Of a stretch of 64,000 nt of DNA, positions 1 through 8,751 are shown piece by piece. The notes below the pieces were generated by a model that was not told the DNA's origin, did no database searches, and was given only the letters and a program-made list of their open reading frames with translations. Each line of letters starts with the position of its first letter. Position 1 is the stretch's first letter. The position numbers were made by a program, and so were the translations under genes. Source of the stretch: RGIG3159 sp045640565 (GTDB taxonomy: Bacteria > Bacillota > Clostridia > Oscillospirales > Oscillospiraceae); assembly GCA_045640565.1 (NCBI GenBank), contig JAZUFG010000114.1:1-64000 (forward strand). The letters are read 5' to 3'.

Positions 1-754
1 TGGAGACTACCGGCCCTACGGCAGAAGGAATGCCCAAGTAAAGCACTTTCCCCAATGTCTTGAATGGGAATGCCTTGAAAGAAAAGCGGAAAGGACAGCT
101 TTTTTTCAAAAAATGAGGAATACAGATGAGAACGGAAAGTATATAGGAAAGGCTCGTGGAAAGGCCCGCCCCCAACATGCCCCAGTGGAGCCAAAGCCCA
201 TTCGCCAAGTTGGCTCCGACACTTACGACAGCCATTGCGATGATAGAGACCGTTGCCGTTCCCGGGGCACCGTCCAACTGCAGGAATGGAAGCATGCAGG
301 TTGAAAGCATCATAAAGATGAGACCCGGAGCGTAGCCTTTGATGTAATCCGCGGTCATTTGCAAAACGTTCTCTTCCGCACCCAACAAATGTGAGATCCC
401 ATTTGAGCAAAAGAGGCAAGCAGCTGTAAAGAGAACGCCGAAAAGGACACAAAGGACAATTGCCGCTGTATAAGTATTTTTTACGCCCTCTTTATCCCCT
501 TTTCCGAGCTTTTGCCCGCAAAGCATCTGCGCGCCGATGGAAACTGTGGTACTCGCCGCAATAAATGCCTGGCAAAGAGGCGCCGTGAATCCTATTGCAG
601 CTAATGCAGAAGCACCAATTAAGTTTCCGATTACAAGGCTGCTGAGGAATGTGTTCAAGAGAGGCAATCCGGCCGACAAAGCCTGAACCGCAAAAAGGGA
701 AAAAAAGAGACCGCGAATAACTTTTCCGCTATTATGAGTAACCGTGCCTTCCAT
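1..754 (-). CDS. MATE family multidrug efflux transporter (3' part cut by window edge)
   Basis: This is the first 251 codons of a polytopic membrane protein that runs off the left edge. The translation starts MEGTVTHNSGK and shows successive hydrophobic segments. Short polar loops such as the GQKLGKGDKEGVKNTY loop follow the second segment, a pattern seen in MATE (NorM/DinF-like) cation antiporters that export drugs or metabolites. The ATG at 752-754 (read on the minus strand) has GGGAGG six bases upstream. A promoter at 797-825 serves it and it diverges from thiI. A second, complete MATE protein lies at 22354. The substrate cannot be inferred. Confidence is high for the family and limited for function because half is missing. 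Confidence 0.82.
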   Translation of the reverse strand, partial: MEGTVTHNSGKVIRGLFFSLFAVQALSAGLPLLNTFLSSLVIGNLIGASALAAIGFTAPLCQAFIAASTTVSIGAQMLCGQKLGKGDKEGVKNTYTAAIVLCVLFGVLFTAACLFCSNGISHLLGAEENVLQMTADYIKGYAPGLIFMMLSTCMLPFLQLDGAPGTATVSIIAMAVVSVGANLANGLWLHWGMLGAGLSTSLSYILSVLICIPHFLKKSCPFRFSFKAFPFKTLGKVLYLGIPSAVGPVVS

Positions 755-796
755 AACCGCCTCCCGCATTTTGTTCGATTTCGTTCTATCTTTTCC

Positions 797-825
797 ATTC
801 TATCACCGCTGAAGATGATAATCAA
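797..825 (-). promoter_or_regulatory. promoter of the MATE gene
   Basis: On the minus strand TTGATT (820-825) and TAGAAT (797-802) are separated by 17 bases, a sigma-A type promoter firing into the gene that starts at 754. Confidence 0.6.
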
Positions 826-863
826 TGGTGAAATCTCTATTTTATCATTTATGAATAGAATTC

Positions 864-892
864 TTGCAGAAAGCCTCTATTTGTGCTATGAT
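864..892 (+). promoter_or_regulatory. promoter of the thiI-dus operon
   Basis: TTGCAG (864-869) and TATGAT (887-892) with a 17-base spacer, about 34 bases before the thiI start. No TPP riboswitch motifs are seen between promoter and gene. Confidence 0.7.
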
Positions 893-925
893 TCATGCAG
901 AGAAAAATGAGAAAGAGGAAAGAAA

Positions 926-2107
926 ATGAAAGAACTCTTTTTGCTGAAATTGGGCGAAATCGTCCTGAAGGGCGCCAACCGCCGGAGTTTTGAAGACCGG
1001 CTGAAGGCCAATATTTCCCGCAGAATAAAATCTTTCGGGGATTTCAAGGTCAGCCTGGCTCAATCCACAGTTTATGTGGAGCCCGTAAATGACGAGTGTG
1101 ATATGGACTCTGCCTGGGAAGCCTGCGGGACTGTGTTCGGCGTCATCAAAATGTGCCGCTGCAGAGGCTGTGACAAGGATTTAAATGCCATTTATGACAC
1201 CATTCTCGAATACCTGGGGGATGAACTCTCCCAGGCCGGAAGTTTTAAGGTGGAGTCCCGCCGGGCGGATAAGCGCTTCCCCATGACTTCTATTGAGCTG
1301 AGCCAGGAAATCGGCGGCAGACTCTCCGAGGCCTATCCGGAGCTGGAAGTGGATGTCCACGATCCGGACTATACCGTCAATATTGAGATTCGGGAACAGG
1401 CTGCCTATATCCACGGTCCGGCCGTTCCCGGAGCAGGCGGCCTGCCGACAGGCTCCGGAGGAAAGGCAGCGGTTCTTCTTTCCGGCGGAATTGACAGCCC
1501 CGTTGCGGGCTATATGATTGCCAAGCGGGGTCTGGAACTGGAAAGCATCCATTTTTTCTCCTATCCCTATACCTCCCAGCTTGCCAAGGACAAGGTTTTG
1601 GAGCTTGCAAAGCTCATGAGCAAATACTGCGGAAGAATGACGGTCAATATCGTGGGATTTACGGAAATTCAGGAAGCGATCCGGGATAACTGTCCGGAGG
1701 AGTACTTTACCATCATCATGCGCCGCTTCATGATGGAAATTTCCGAGCGGATCGCCAAGGATCATGGGGCAGGATGCCTTGTCACAGGAGAAAACCTGGG
1801 GCAGGTCGCCAGCCAAACCATGGAAGCCATGACCGTTACCCACTCCGTGGTAAAGGAGCTTCCTGTTTTCCATCCGCTGATTGGTATGGACAAGGAGGAG
1901 ATCGTCGGTATCGCCCGCAAAATCGGCACGATGGAGACCTCCATCCTCCCCTATGAGGACTGCTGCACCGTTTTTACCCCCAAGCACCCCAAGACGAAGC
2001 CCAACATGGAAGGCGTCCTGAAGGCCGAGGAAAAGCTAGACCGGGAAGGGCTCATTGAGAGAGCTCTTCAGAACACAGAACTGCAAAAGGTTCGCTTCTA
2101 TGGCTGA
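926..2107 (+). CDS. thiI: tRNA 4-thiouridine synthetase ThiI (no rhodanese domain)
   Basis: ThiI adenylates U8 of tRNA and inserts sulfur from a cysteine desulfurase; it can also supply sulfur for thiamine thiazole. The 393-residue protein has a ferredoxin-like N-terminus, a THUMP RNA-binding domain (about 60-165) and a PP-loop ATP-pyrophosphatase domain with LLSGGIDSPVAGY around residues 184-196. It stops without the C-terminal rhodanese domain of E. coli ThiI, as in the shorter Bacillus-type enzymes. A sulfur donor such as NifZ/IscS is not adjacent, which is unusual because the two are often paired. AGAGGAAAG precedes the ATG. The stop overlaps the region of the next gene, dus, so the two tRNA-modification genes are probably co-transcribed. 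Confidence 0.95.
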   Translation: MKELFLLKLGEIVLKGANRRSFEDRLKANISRRIKSFGDFKVSLAQSTVYVEPVNDECDMDSAWEACGTVFGVIKMCRCRGCDKDLNAIYDTILEYLGDELSQAGSFKVESRRADKRFPMTSIELSQEIGGRLSEAYPELEVDVHDPDYTVNIEIREQAAYIHGPAVPGAGGLPTGSGGKAAVLLSGGIDSPVAGYMIAKRGLELESIHFFSYPYTSQLAKDKVLELAKLMSKYCGRMTVNIVGFTEIQEAIRDNCPEEYFTIIMRRFMMEISERIAKDHGAGCLVTGENLGQVASQTMEAMTVTHSVVKELPVFHPLIGMDKEEIVGIARKIGTMETSILPYEDCCTVFTPKHPKTKPNMEGVLKAEEKLDREGLIERALQNTELQKVRFYG

Positions 2108-2114
2108 GACAGGC

Positions 2115-3128
2115 ATGCAGGTAGGTTCCCTTTTCATCCCCGGGGTGGTGGGTCTGGCTCCTCTGGCCGGTGTGACCGATCCGGCTTTTCGCTGCATTTG
2201 TCAGGAATTGGGGGCGGGATATACCGTAACGGAAATGGTCTCCTCCCGGGCTCTGGTCTATCAGGATAAAAAATCCAAGAGTCTTTTGCCCAGGACAAAA
2301 GCGGGCATCTGCGGCGCCCAGATTTTCGGAAACGACCCGAAAATGATGGCAGAAGCCGCGAAAATCGCCATAGAAATATCTCAGGCAGACTTTATTGACA
2401 TCAATATGGGCTGCCCCATGCCGAAAATTGCCGGAAACGGGGATGGCTGCGCCCTCATGAACACGCCTGCATTAGCGGGAGACATCGTGGCGGCTGTCAA
2501 AGACGCCGTTTCCGTCCCCGTGACTGCCAAATGCCGGAAAGGCTGGGACAAGGGCAGCGCCAACGCCGTGGAATTTGCTCAGCTATTGGAGGAACGGGGG
2601 CTGGACGCCATCTGCATCCACGGACGAACAAAGGCGCAGCTCTATTCCGGAAAGGCAGACTGGGCTATCATCAAAGAAGTCAAAAAGGCCCTTTCCATCC
2701 CCGTCATTGCCAACGGAGACATTTCGGACGGGGAAAGCGCCGTTCGCTGCCTTCGGGAAACCGGGGCAGATTACCTGGCTGTCGGCCGTGCCGTTTTCGG
2801 CAACCCCTGGATCTTCCGGGAAATCACGGAGGCTGTTTCCGGACTTCCGAAAACGCCGAGACCTCCCCTGAAAGAACGGGTGGAGACCGCCATGCGGCAA
2901 TTTGAACTGGCCCGCGAGGACAAGGGCGAGTACATTGCCTGTCTGGAGGCCAGAAAGCACTTTGCCTGGTATCTCCGGGGTATCCCCTATGCGAACTACT
3001 ATAAAGAACAAATATCTGCCGTATCGGACTTTGAAAGCCTCCGGAAGATCGCCGAGGGCGTTCAGCGGGATCTTCGCGACCCCAAGCCCGGCGAAAGATT
3101 GCCTTTTTCCGAATATGACGGAATCTGA
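2115..3128 (+). CDS. dusB: tRNA-dihydrouridine synthase (DusB type)
   Basis: This FMN enzyme reduces specific uridines in the tRNA D-loop or variable region using NADPH. It is a TIM barrel with LAPLAGVTDPAFR near the N-terminus, the catalytic cysteine in NMGCPMPKI (about residue 99), HGRTKAQLYSG, and the phosphate-binding GRAVFGNPW (about 225). I chose ATG 2115 because it puts the usual eight to ten residues before LAPLAGVTD. ATG 2100 is the alternative and would overlap thiI by 8 bp. Neither start has a strong ribosome binding site, which suggests translational coupling to thiI. At about 337 residues it is full length. Assignment to DusB rather than another Dus subgroup is inferred. Confidence 0.92.
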   Translation: MQVGSLFIPGVVGLAPLAGVTDPAFRCICQELGAGYTVTEMVSSRALVYQDKKSKSLLPRTKAGICGAQIFGNDPKMMAEAAKIAIEISQADFIDINMGCPMPKIAGNGDGCALMNTPALAGDIVAAVKDAVSVPVTAKCRKGWDKGSANAVEFAQLLEERGLDAICIHGRTKAQLYSGKADWAIIKEVKKALSIPVIANGDISDGESAVRCLRETGADYLAVGRAVFGNPWIFREITEAVSGLPKTPRPPLKERVETAMRQFELAREDKGEYIACLEARKHFAWYLRGIPYANYYKEQISAVSDFESLRKIAEGVQRDLRDPKPGERLPFSEYDGI

Positions 3129-3170
3129 AGAAATAATACGAAAACGGAAGTCGAAAGAGGAATAACACGC

Positions 3171-3830
3171 ATGGACATTCAAAAATTGCTTTCTTGTGTT
3201 GACCATACCCTGCTCTCCCAGGACGCCGGTTGGGCCCAGATTCAAGCGCTCTGCGATGATGCGATCCATTACGGGACTGCTTCTGTCTGCATTCCCGCTT
3301 CCTTTGTGAAGGATGCAAAGGCCTATGTGGGAGATAAAATGCGGGTATGCACCGTGATCGGTTTCCCCAACGGCTATTCCACCACGGCAGTGAAAGTTTT
3401 TGAAACGGAGGATGCCGTAAAGAACGGCGCGGACGAAATTGACATGGTCATCAATATCGGCTGGGTAAAGGATCAGAAATGGGAGGCCCTTCTTGCAGAG
3501 ATCAAAGCCGTCCGCGAAGCCTGCCCCGGCAAGGTATTAAAGGTCATTATTGAAACCTGCCTATTAACGGATGCGGAAAAAATCCAACTCTGCAAAATCG
3601 TCTCCGCTTCCGGCGCCGATTACATCAAAACATCTACCGGTTTCTCCAAGGGCGGAGCAAGCTTTGCGGATATCAAGCTTTTCTCCCGGAATATCGCCCC
3701 TCATTTGAAAATCAAAGCGGCCGGCGGGATCTCCTCTTTGGAGGACGCAGAAGAATTTGTCCGTTTGGGCGCCTCCCGCCTGGGGACCTCCCGGGTGGTC
3801 AAAATCGTGAAAACCGGGGAAGCAAAATGA
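3171..3830 (+). CDS. deoC: deoxyribose-phosphate aldolase
   Basis: DeoC cleaves 2-deoxyribose 5-phosphate to glyceraldehyde 3-phosphate and acetaldehyde in nucleoside catabolism. The 219-residue class I aldolase shows ADEIDMVINIG, KVIIETCLLT, the Schiff-base lysine in YIKTSTGFSKGGA (about residue 154) and the second active-site lysine in KAAGGI (about 182). GAGG precedes the ATG. Its last codons overlap the start of deoB by 4 bp (ATGA), and deoB overlaps cdd in the same way. The three genes form a tightly coupled cassette that turns deoxynucleosides into central metabolites. No DeoR or CytR-type regulator is nearby. Confidence 0.97.
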   Translation: MDIQKLLSCVDHTLLSQDAGWAQIQALCDDAIHYGTASVCIPASFVKDAKAYVGDKMRVCTVIGFPNGYSTTAVKVFETEDAVKNGADEIDMVINIGWVKDQKWEALLAEIKAVREACPGKVLKVIIETCLLTDAEKIQLCKIVSASGADYIKTSTGFSKGGASFADIKLFSRNIAPHLKIKAAGGISSLEDAEEFVRLGASRLGTSRVVKIVKTGEAK

Positions 3831-4993
3831 AACGCATCTTCTTAATTGTATTGGACTCCTGCGGCGCGGGGGAACAGCCTGACTCCAAGAGTTTTGGTGA
3901 CGAGGGCGTGAACACCCTGCGTTCCTGCCATCAGACCGGGCTTCTTCAAATCCCGAACATGCAGAAAATCGGAATCGGCAATATTGAGGGGCTTTCTTTC
4001 CTCGGCAGGACAGATACACCGACGGGAGCATATTGCCGCCTCATGGAGCTTTCCAAGGGAAAGGACACCACCATCGGTCATTGGGAGATCGCCGGATTGA
4101 TCTCAAACTCTCCCCTCCCCGTCTATCCAAACGGTTTCCCGGAAGAAATCATTCGGGAATTTGAAATGAAAACAGGCAGGGGCGTGCTCTATAACAAGCC
4201 TGCTTCCGGCACTGCCATTATCAACGAATTGGGGGATGAACATCGGGCCACGGGCAAGCTGATCGTATATACCTCGGCGGATTCCGTGTTCCAGATCGCA
4301 GCCCATGAAGAAACCGTTCCTTTGGAAGAGCTCTACCGGGATTGCCGGATCGCACGCGAAATCCTGCAGGGAGAACACGGTGTCGGCAGGGTGATCGCCC
4401 GGCCTTTCGTCGGCAAAAAGAACGGCGAATATGTGAGAACAAGCAACCGGCACGATTTTTCCCTGGTTCCTCCTGCCAAAACCCTTCTTGACCTAGTCTC
4501 CGAAGCTGGGAAAGATGTCATCGCCGTCGGCAAGATCCATGATATCTTTGCGGGGATCGGTATGACGGAAACCGTCTATACCCACGGAAACACGGATGGC
4601 CTTGACAAGACCCTTCAGATCGCCAAGCGGGATTTTACAGGTCTCTGCTTTGTCAACCTGGTGGATTTCGATTCCCAATACGGACACAGAAGAGATCCCG
4701 TCGGCTACGCGAAAGCGCTGAATGAATTTGACGCTTGGCTGCCAAAGCTTCAGGCGCTTCTCGGGCCTGACGACTGCATCATGATAACCGCAGACCACGG
4801 ATGCGATCCGTGCTATGAGAAGACAACGGACCATACTCGGGAATATGTTCCATTCCTTGCCGTGGGGCCGTCTGTTAAAGCCATCAATCTGGGCACGAGG
4901 GAAGGCTTCTGCGACATCGGCGCCAGCTGTGCCGAGCTTCTCTCTGCCGGGAAAACCAAAAACGGAAACAGTTTTGCGGAGGATATCCTATGA
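3827..4993 (+). CDS. deoB: phosphopentomutase
   Basis: DeoB interconverts (deoxy)ribose 1-phosphate and 5-phosphate, feeding DeoC. The 388-residue alkaline-phosphatase-superfamily enzyme has the metal-binding LDSCGAGE start, the catalytic threonine in KGKDTTIGHWEI (about residues 78-89) and the late metal-ligand block ADHGCDP followed by TTDHTREYVPF. Its length matches the family. Its ATG overlaps the deoC stop, and its own stop overlaps cdd by 4 bp, so translation is coupled along the operon. A nucleoside phosphorylase, the usual upstream partner, is not present in this window and must lie elsewhere. Confidence 0.97.
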   Translation: MKRIFLIVLDSCGAGEQPDSKSFGDEGVNTLRSCHQTGLLQIPNMQKIGIGNIEGLSFLGRTDTPTGAYCRLMELSKGKDTTIGHWEIAGLISNSPLPVYPNGFPEEIIREFEMKTGRGVLYNKPASGTAIINELGDEHRATGKLIVYTSADSVFQIAAHEETVPLEELYRDCRIAREILQGEHGVGRVIARPFVGKKNGEYVRTSNRHDFSLVPPAKTLLDLVSEAGKDVIAVGKIHDIFAGIGMTETVYTHGNTDGLDKTLQIAKRDFTGLCFVNLVDFDSQYGHRRDPVGYAKALNEFDAWLPKLQALLGPDDCIMITADHGCDPCYEKTTDHTREYVPFLAVGPSVKAINLGTREGFCDIGASCAELLSAGKTKNGNSFAEDIL

Positions 4994-5394
4994 AAAATGA
5001 AGAACTGACAAAATTCGCCTGCGAGGCAATGCAAAAGGCCTATGCCCCCTACTCTCACTTTTTTGTTGGGGCCGCTTTGCTGACAAAAAACGGCAAGGTC
5101 TATACGGGCTGCAATATTGAAAACGCCAGTTACGGCGCCACAAACTGCGCAGAACGCACCGCCATTTTCAAGGCAGTATCCGAAGGAGAACGGGATTTTG
5201 AGGCTATTGCCATTGTGGGCGGCCTTCAGGGTAATCTTTCCGGCTTTGCCGCCCCCTGCGGTGTATGCCGGCAAGTCATGAGCGAGTTCTGCAAAGAGGA
5301 TTTTAAGATCATCCTCTTTGACGGCAGAAACTACGCATGCAAAACGCTGGGAGAACTGCTCCCCCTGTCCTTCAGCGGAGATAGCATTATTTAG
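4990..5394 (+). CDS. cdd: cytidine deaminase
   Basis: Cdd hydrolytically deaminates cytidine and deoxycytidine to uridine forms for salvage. The 134-residue protein carries the zinc site: C53 in NCAERTA with the proton-shuttling glutamate E55, and C90 and C93 in PCGVCRQV. Three cysteine ligands mark the small homotetrameric class. It overlaps deoB by ATGA, completing a deoC-deoB-cdd salvage cassette. I see no convincing intrinsic terminator in the 130 bases after it, and the tRNA-Ser promoter begins at 5471. Confidence 0.97.
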   Translation: MKNEELTKFACEAMQKAYAPYSHFFVGAALLTKNGKVYTGCNIENASYGATNCAERTAIFKAVSEGERDFEAIAIVGGLQGNLSGFAAPCGVCRQVMSEFCKEDFKIILFDGRNYACKTLGELLPLSFSGDSII

Positions 5395-5470
5395 TTTTTT
5401 CGGAGAAGTCCGTATCATCGGAAAACTCAACACTTTGACAGCCGGATAAAGCTTTTTGGAAAATAAAGGA

Positions 5471-5499
5471 TTGACTTTTCCCTAAATATCATTTATACT
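5471..5499 (+). promoter_or_regulatory. promoter of tRNA-Ser
   Basis: TTGACT (5471-5476) and TATACT (5494-5499), spacer 17, ending 29 bases before the mature tRNA: a near-consensus promoter fitting a stable RNA. Confidence 0.78.
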
Positions 5500-5527
5500 A
5501 TGCAAGCTGTTTGAAACAGCCGTTTAT

Positions 5528-5619
5528 GGAGCAGTATCGAAGCGGTCATAACGGGCACGACTGGAAATCGTGTGGAGGTCAAAAGTCTCCCGAGGGTTCG
5601 AATCCCTCCTGCTCCGCCA
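5528..5619 (+). tRNA. tRNA-Ser (anticodon GGA)
   Basis: A 92-base class II tRNA. The acceptor arm GGAGCAG pairs with CTGCTCC, followed by discriminator G and an encoded CCA (5617-5619). The anticodon stem CACGA/TCGTG closes the loop CTGGAAA, so the anticodon is GGA, reading UCC and UCU. A long variable arm (GGAG...CTCC) and the T-arm GGGTTCGAATCCC are clear. It stands alone, with its own promoter upstream and its own terminator downstream. Confidence 0.97.
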
Positions 5620-5623
5620 TAGT

Positions 5624-5665
5624 TAGGATTGCAATTTTTAAGGATTGCAATCCTACTTTTGTTTT
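5624..5665 (+). terminator. intrinsic terminator of tRNA-Ser
   Basis: TAGGATTGCAA (5624-5634) pairs perfectly with TTGCAATCCTA (5645-5655), 11 bp with a 10-base loop, followed by CTTTTGTTTT. Confidence 0.8.
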
Positions 5666-5744
5666 AGAGACGTGTTTCGCCGACCGTCATAGATTGCTTT
5701 GTAGGAACCTGCGATCTGATCACACAAAAACAAGGAGGCCGCTT

Positions 5745-7217
5745 ATGTTCAATTTCACGAAAGCAAATGGGGATAAGAACTGCATTCAGGATGAATCCGT
5801 GAAAGAGCTTTTCCATCAAAGCGAGGTTCAGGCAAACAAGCTCGTATCTTTGACGATGATGCTTCTCAGCGCGGGCCTTATCATTTCCTGGGTGCTCAAC
5901 ATGGCCGGCGTTTTTCAGCTTGATCGGCTGTTCTTCACAATATTTGTGTCCATAGCAGTTGTCTGCTTTGCAGTCGGAGCACTTGTCAATAGAAAATACC
6001 GCGGAGATCACCCAAAAATCAAGTATTTCCTGATGAGTATCATGATCATCGTTTGTGCTATGTTGGATGCAATACTATCATACAACATTGCGCTGCTTAT
6101 CGTTTTTCCGCTGCTGCTCTCACTTCGATACTATTCTGAAAAATACACTCTTCGCATCGCCGTCGTTTCGGCGGTTGCCTTTGCAATCTCTGCCGCAGTT
6201 GGCTCGTGGTTTCAGCTTGGCATACTTGATTTGAATTTTGTCGATGTAGCAAACAATACCCAGGTTTCCGTCGGAGAGGACCTTTATCACGCCATAGAAA
6301 ATGCAGGCGGCTTTGTGCGTTCGAAATATTTCCTCTTTTATATGTCTGAAGCTTTTGCGGCAAAAGTTCTGCAGTATGCGGTCTTTACCGTTATCGCCTA
6401 TCAGATTGCAAGATGCGGGAAGAATATGGTTATAAAACAGGCAGAGATTTCTTCCGAAGCATCCCGGATCGAGAGTGAACTGTCTGTTGCCAGGAGCATC
6501 CAGGCGAATATGCTCCCGGTTTCTTTCCCTGCTTTCCCCAGCAGAGATGAATTCGACATATATGCTACTATGGCCCCGGCAAAGGAGGTCGGCGGTGACT
6601 TTTATGACTTCTTCATGGTGGATGATCGTCATGTCGGGATCGTTATGGCAGATGTATCGGGAAAAGGCGTCCCCGCGGCTCTCTTTATGGCAATTGCGAA
6701 AGCCATGATAAAAGATCATACCGAGCCTGAAAAACAACTTAACCAAACCTTTGCCAAGGTCAACAATCTGCTCTGCGAATCAAACAGTGAAGGCTTGTTT
6801 GTAACAGCTTTTGAGGGTGTGCTGGATCTTGTTACCGGTGAATTCATTTTTGTAAATGCCGGACATGAGACTCCGTATATTTGCCGTAAAGGAAAGACCT
6901 TTGAGTTATATAAGCTCCGCCCCGGTTTTGTGCTCGCCGGAATGGAGGACATGGCTTACAAGACGGCCAGCGTTACTTTTGAACCCGGAGACAAGCTGTT
7001 CCAGTATACAGACGGTGTCACAGAAGCGACAAATGCCGAAAATAAGCTTTACGGTCAGGATCGGCTGACAGCAGTTCTTGAGAAATATTCATCGAAAACA
7101 CCTACTGAGCTGCTTCCCCTTGTTCGTAAGGATGTCGATGCCTTCGTAGGACAAGCACCGCAGTTTGACGATATTACTATGCTGTGCCTGGAATATAAGA
7201 AAAAAATGAATGCATAA
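5745..7217 (+). CDS. membrane-anchored SpoIIE/RsbU-type PP2C serine phosphatase
   Basis: A 490-residue protein. About six membrane segments lie in roughly residues 30-225, followed by a helical linker (IESELSVARSIQANMLP) and a SpoIIE-class PP2C domain to the end. Metal-binding motifs are visible: GGDFYDFF (about 283-290), MADVSGKGVPAALFMA (about 300-315) and QFDDITML near the C-terminus. Members usually dephosphorylate an anti-anti-sigma factor in response to a signal sensed by the N-terminal domain. No sensor domain beyond the membrane part, no STAS protein and no anti-sigma kinase are adjacent, so its target is unknown. The start is the ATG with AAGGAGG upstream. An in-frame extension to 5511 runs through the tRNA and is rejected. 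Codon use looks slightly more AT-rich than in its neighbours. Confidence 0.88.
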   Translation: MFNFTKANGDKNCIQDESVKELFHQSEVQANKLVSLTMMLLSAGLIISWVLNMAGVFQLDRLFFTIFVSIAVVCFAVGALVNRKYRGDHPKIKYFLMSIMIIVCAMLDAILSYNIALLIVFPLLLSLRYYSEKYTLRIAVVSAVAFAISAAVGSWFQLGILDLNFVDVANNTQVSVGEDLYHAIENAGGFVRSKYFLFYMSEAFAAKVLQYAVFTVIAYQIARCGKNMVIKQAEISSEASRIESELSVARSIQANMLPVSFPAFPSRDEFDIYATMAPAKEVGGDFYDFFMVDDRHVGIVMADVSGKGVPAALFMAIAKAMIKDHTEPEKQLNQTFAKVNNLLCESNSEGLFVTAFEGVLDLVTGEFIFVNAGHETPYICRKGKTFELYKLRPGFVLAGMEDMAYKTASVTFEPGDKLFQYTDGVTEATNAENKLYGQDRLTAVLEKYSSKTPTELLPLVRKDVDAFVGQAPQFDDITMLCLEYKKKMNA

Positions 7218-7405
7218 GGACTTGCCAAATTCTAAACCGTGCAAGCAGCTTCACTTGCCCGCAGAGGAAACTTCACTTAATATTTTGACATTCCTATGCC
7301 GTACAATGAGAAGAACGCAATCGCGCAGCCCCGACATAACAAGAGATATGCGCGACCTGACCGTGAAGATGGAATACAAAAGAGGATAGTAGAGGAGAAC
7401 GACCG

Positions 7406-8530
7406 ATGAAAAGACGATTGAGATTTGCAATGCTGCTGGCTGCTGCAGTCATACTGATCCTGAGTATCGGCATGATCGCTTATGCGGAAGATGGCACGGA
7501 AATCACTTGTTGGGACGATCTGGAAATGCTTCTGATGGAGGGCGGAAGAGGCTATTTATCGGCGAATATCGACAATGAAGGATATGAGCAGTTCGATATG
7601 TACGGCGGTGATGTCATTCTGGACATGAACGGCTATTATTTATCTTACTGGGGACCTATCTGCAATATTAGTGAAAATCTGATCCTCATCAATTCCAGCG
7701 ATGAACGAAGCGAAATCGATCTCGTGTGCGACCGGGCAGAGCACGGCGTTTACACGCGTGTCTTTGGAACTCTGGCTGCAAAAAATGTGGATATTTATAT
7801 TTCCGATCTGGAAAATAACGGAAAGATCATTACCCTCGGCGGAGGATATCGCTACGGTTATCATGAAATTAATTCCGGCCTGATTGCAAACCTTGATAAT
7901 GAGTACGGAACAATGACGGACGATCAGTTTATTGAGATGGTCCAAACAGGAACACTCCCGCAGTTGACCAGACAAAGCTATGATTTTGTATCCTGGACAT
8001 GCGGCAAAAATGAAGTGACTTCTTTTGATAATATGGGTGGAAAAAAGACTGTGAGCGCAAACTGGCAAACCAACGTGCTTGTGACTTTTGATCCCGACGG
8101 CGGGACCTGTGATGTCACGGCCGCGAAGCCGGATAATGACAGTCGGTTCTCTGCTTTTCCGGGTGCGGAAAAAGAGGGATTTTGTTTCGACGGATGGTTT
8201 AACGGGGACGGAACACAGGTCACGACAGATACGGAATTTAATGCGGATACGACTGTGACTGCCGGCTGGTCGCTTGAGTCGACCAGGGCCGAGGCGCTTG
8301 CCGATTATATGAAGGCACAGGGATTCTGCCAGACAAGGATCGACCGGGTAACCGGCAGCCTGAACGGTGAAAACCTGTCCGGATCCTTTTTCTCATTCGG
8401 GAACATCTGGATGATTCTGTGCTGTGTGCTGACGGTGATTCTGGTAGTGATGATCGCAGTCATCCGTGTGAAAAGAAAATCGGGCAGGAAAGAATCCTCT
8501 TCGGACAGCGCATCCGAGGGACAGGCTTGA
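7406..8530 (+). CDS. cell-surface protein with InlB B-repeats (Listeria-Bacteroides repeat)
   Basis: A 374-residue secreted or membrane-anchored protein. It has a signal peptide (MKRRLRFAMLLAAAVILIL to AYA, about 1-27) and a middle region without recognisable family. Two InlB B-type repeats follow at about 185-290, recognisable by YDFVSWTCG...TVSANW and VTFDPDGGTCDV...GFCFDGWFNGDGT...VTAGW. A C-terminal membrane helix (about 335-355) comes next, then a basic cytoplasmic tail. Such repeats are small beta domains of adhesins and surface proteins in gut Clostridia. AGGAG lies before the ATG. A ligand cannot be inferred. It ends 135 bases before the bidirectional terminator at 8666. Confidence 0.8.
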   Translation: MKRRLRFAMLLAAAVILILSIGMIAYAEDGTEITCWDDLEMLLMEGGRGYLSANIDNEGYEQFDMYGGDVILDMNGYYLSYWGPICNISENLILINSSDERSEIDLVCDRAEHGVYTRVFGTLAAKNVDIYISDLENNGKIITLGGGYRYGYHEINSGLIANLDNEYGTMTDDQFIEMVQTGTLPQLTRQSYDFVSWTCGKNEVTSFDNMGGKKTVSANWQTNVLVTFDPDGGTCDVTAAKPDNDSRFSAFPGAEKEGFCFDGWFNGDGTQVTTDTEFNADTTVTAGWSLESTRAEALADYMKAQGFCQTRIDRVTGSLNGENLSGSFFSFGNIWMILCCVLTVILVVMIAVIRVKRKSGRKESSSDSASEGQA

Positions 8531-8665
8531 AATCCGGTCCCTATCGCGATATGACCTTTCATGACTGCTCATTGACAATTTCGAAAAAGAAACTGCCTTT
8601 GCAATAAAAATGGACCTGACAAAACTGAACTGAGTTCATCCCTGTTTTGCAAGGCGTGCATGAAG

Positions 8666-8703
8666 AAACGGCATGGTCGATTGCCCGACCATGCCGTTTT
8701 GCA
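8666..8703. terminator. bidirectional intrinsic terminator
   Basis: AAACGGCATGGTCG (8666-8679) pairs with CGACCATGCCGTTT (8686-8699) around a 6-base loop. It is followed by T-rich sequence on the plus strand, and the reverse complement also ends in GTTTCTT. It separates the plus-strand surface protein gene from the convergent gene at 8752. Confidence 0.85.
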
Positions 8704-8751
8704 TATTCACTTGTGAGCCCGAATCGGCCCCGCTATTCGCACGAAAAGGGA

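Noticed and set aside
113..304. 63-codon plus-strand frame near the left edge
   Set aside because: It lies antisense to the MATE coding region, which has a clear start, ribosome binding site and promoter on the minus strand.
5601..5619. tRNA-Ser 3' end as an attachment site of an integrated element
   Set aside because: I found no second copy of the tRNA 3' end downstream and no integrase gene in the window.
5511..5744. In-frame upstream extension of the PP2C phosphatase gene
   Set aside because: It passes through the tRNA-Ser gene and its terminator. The ATG at 5745 has an AAGGAGG site and begins a sensible membrane protein.
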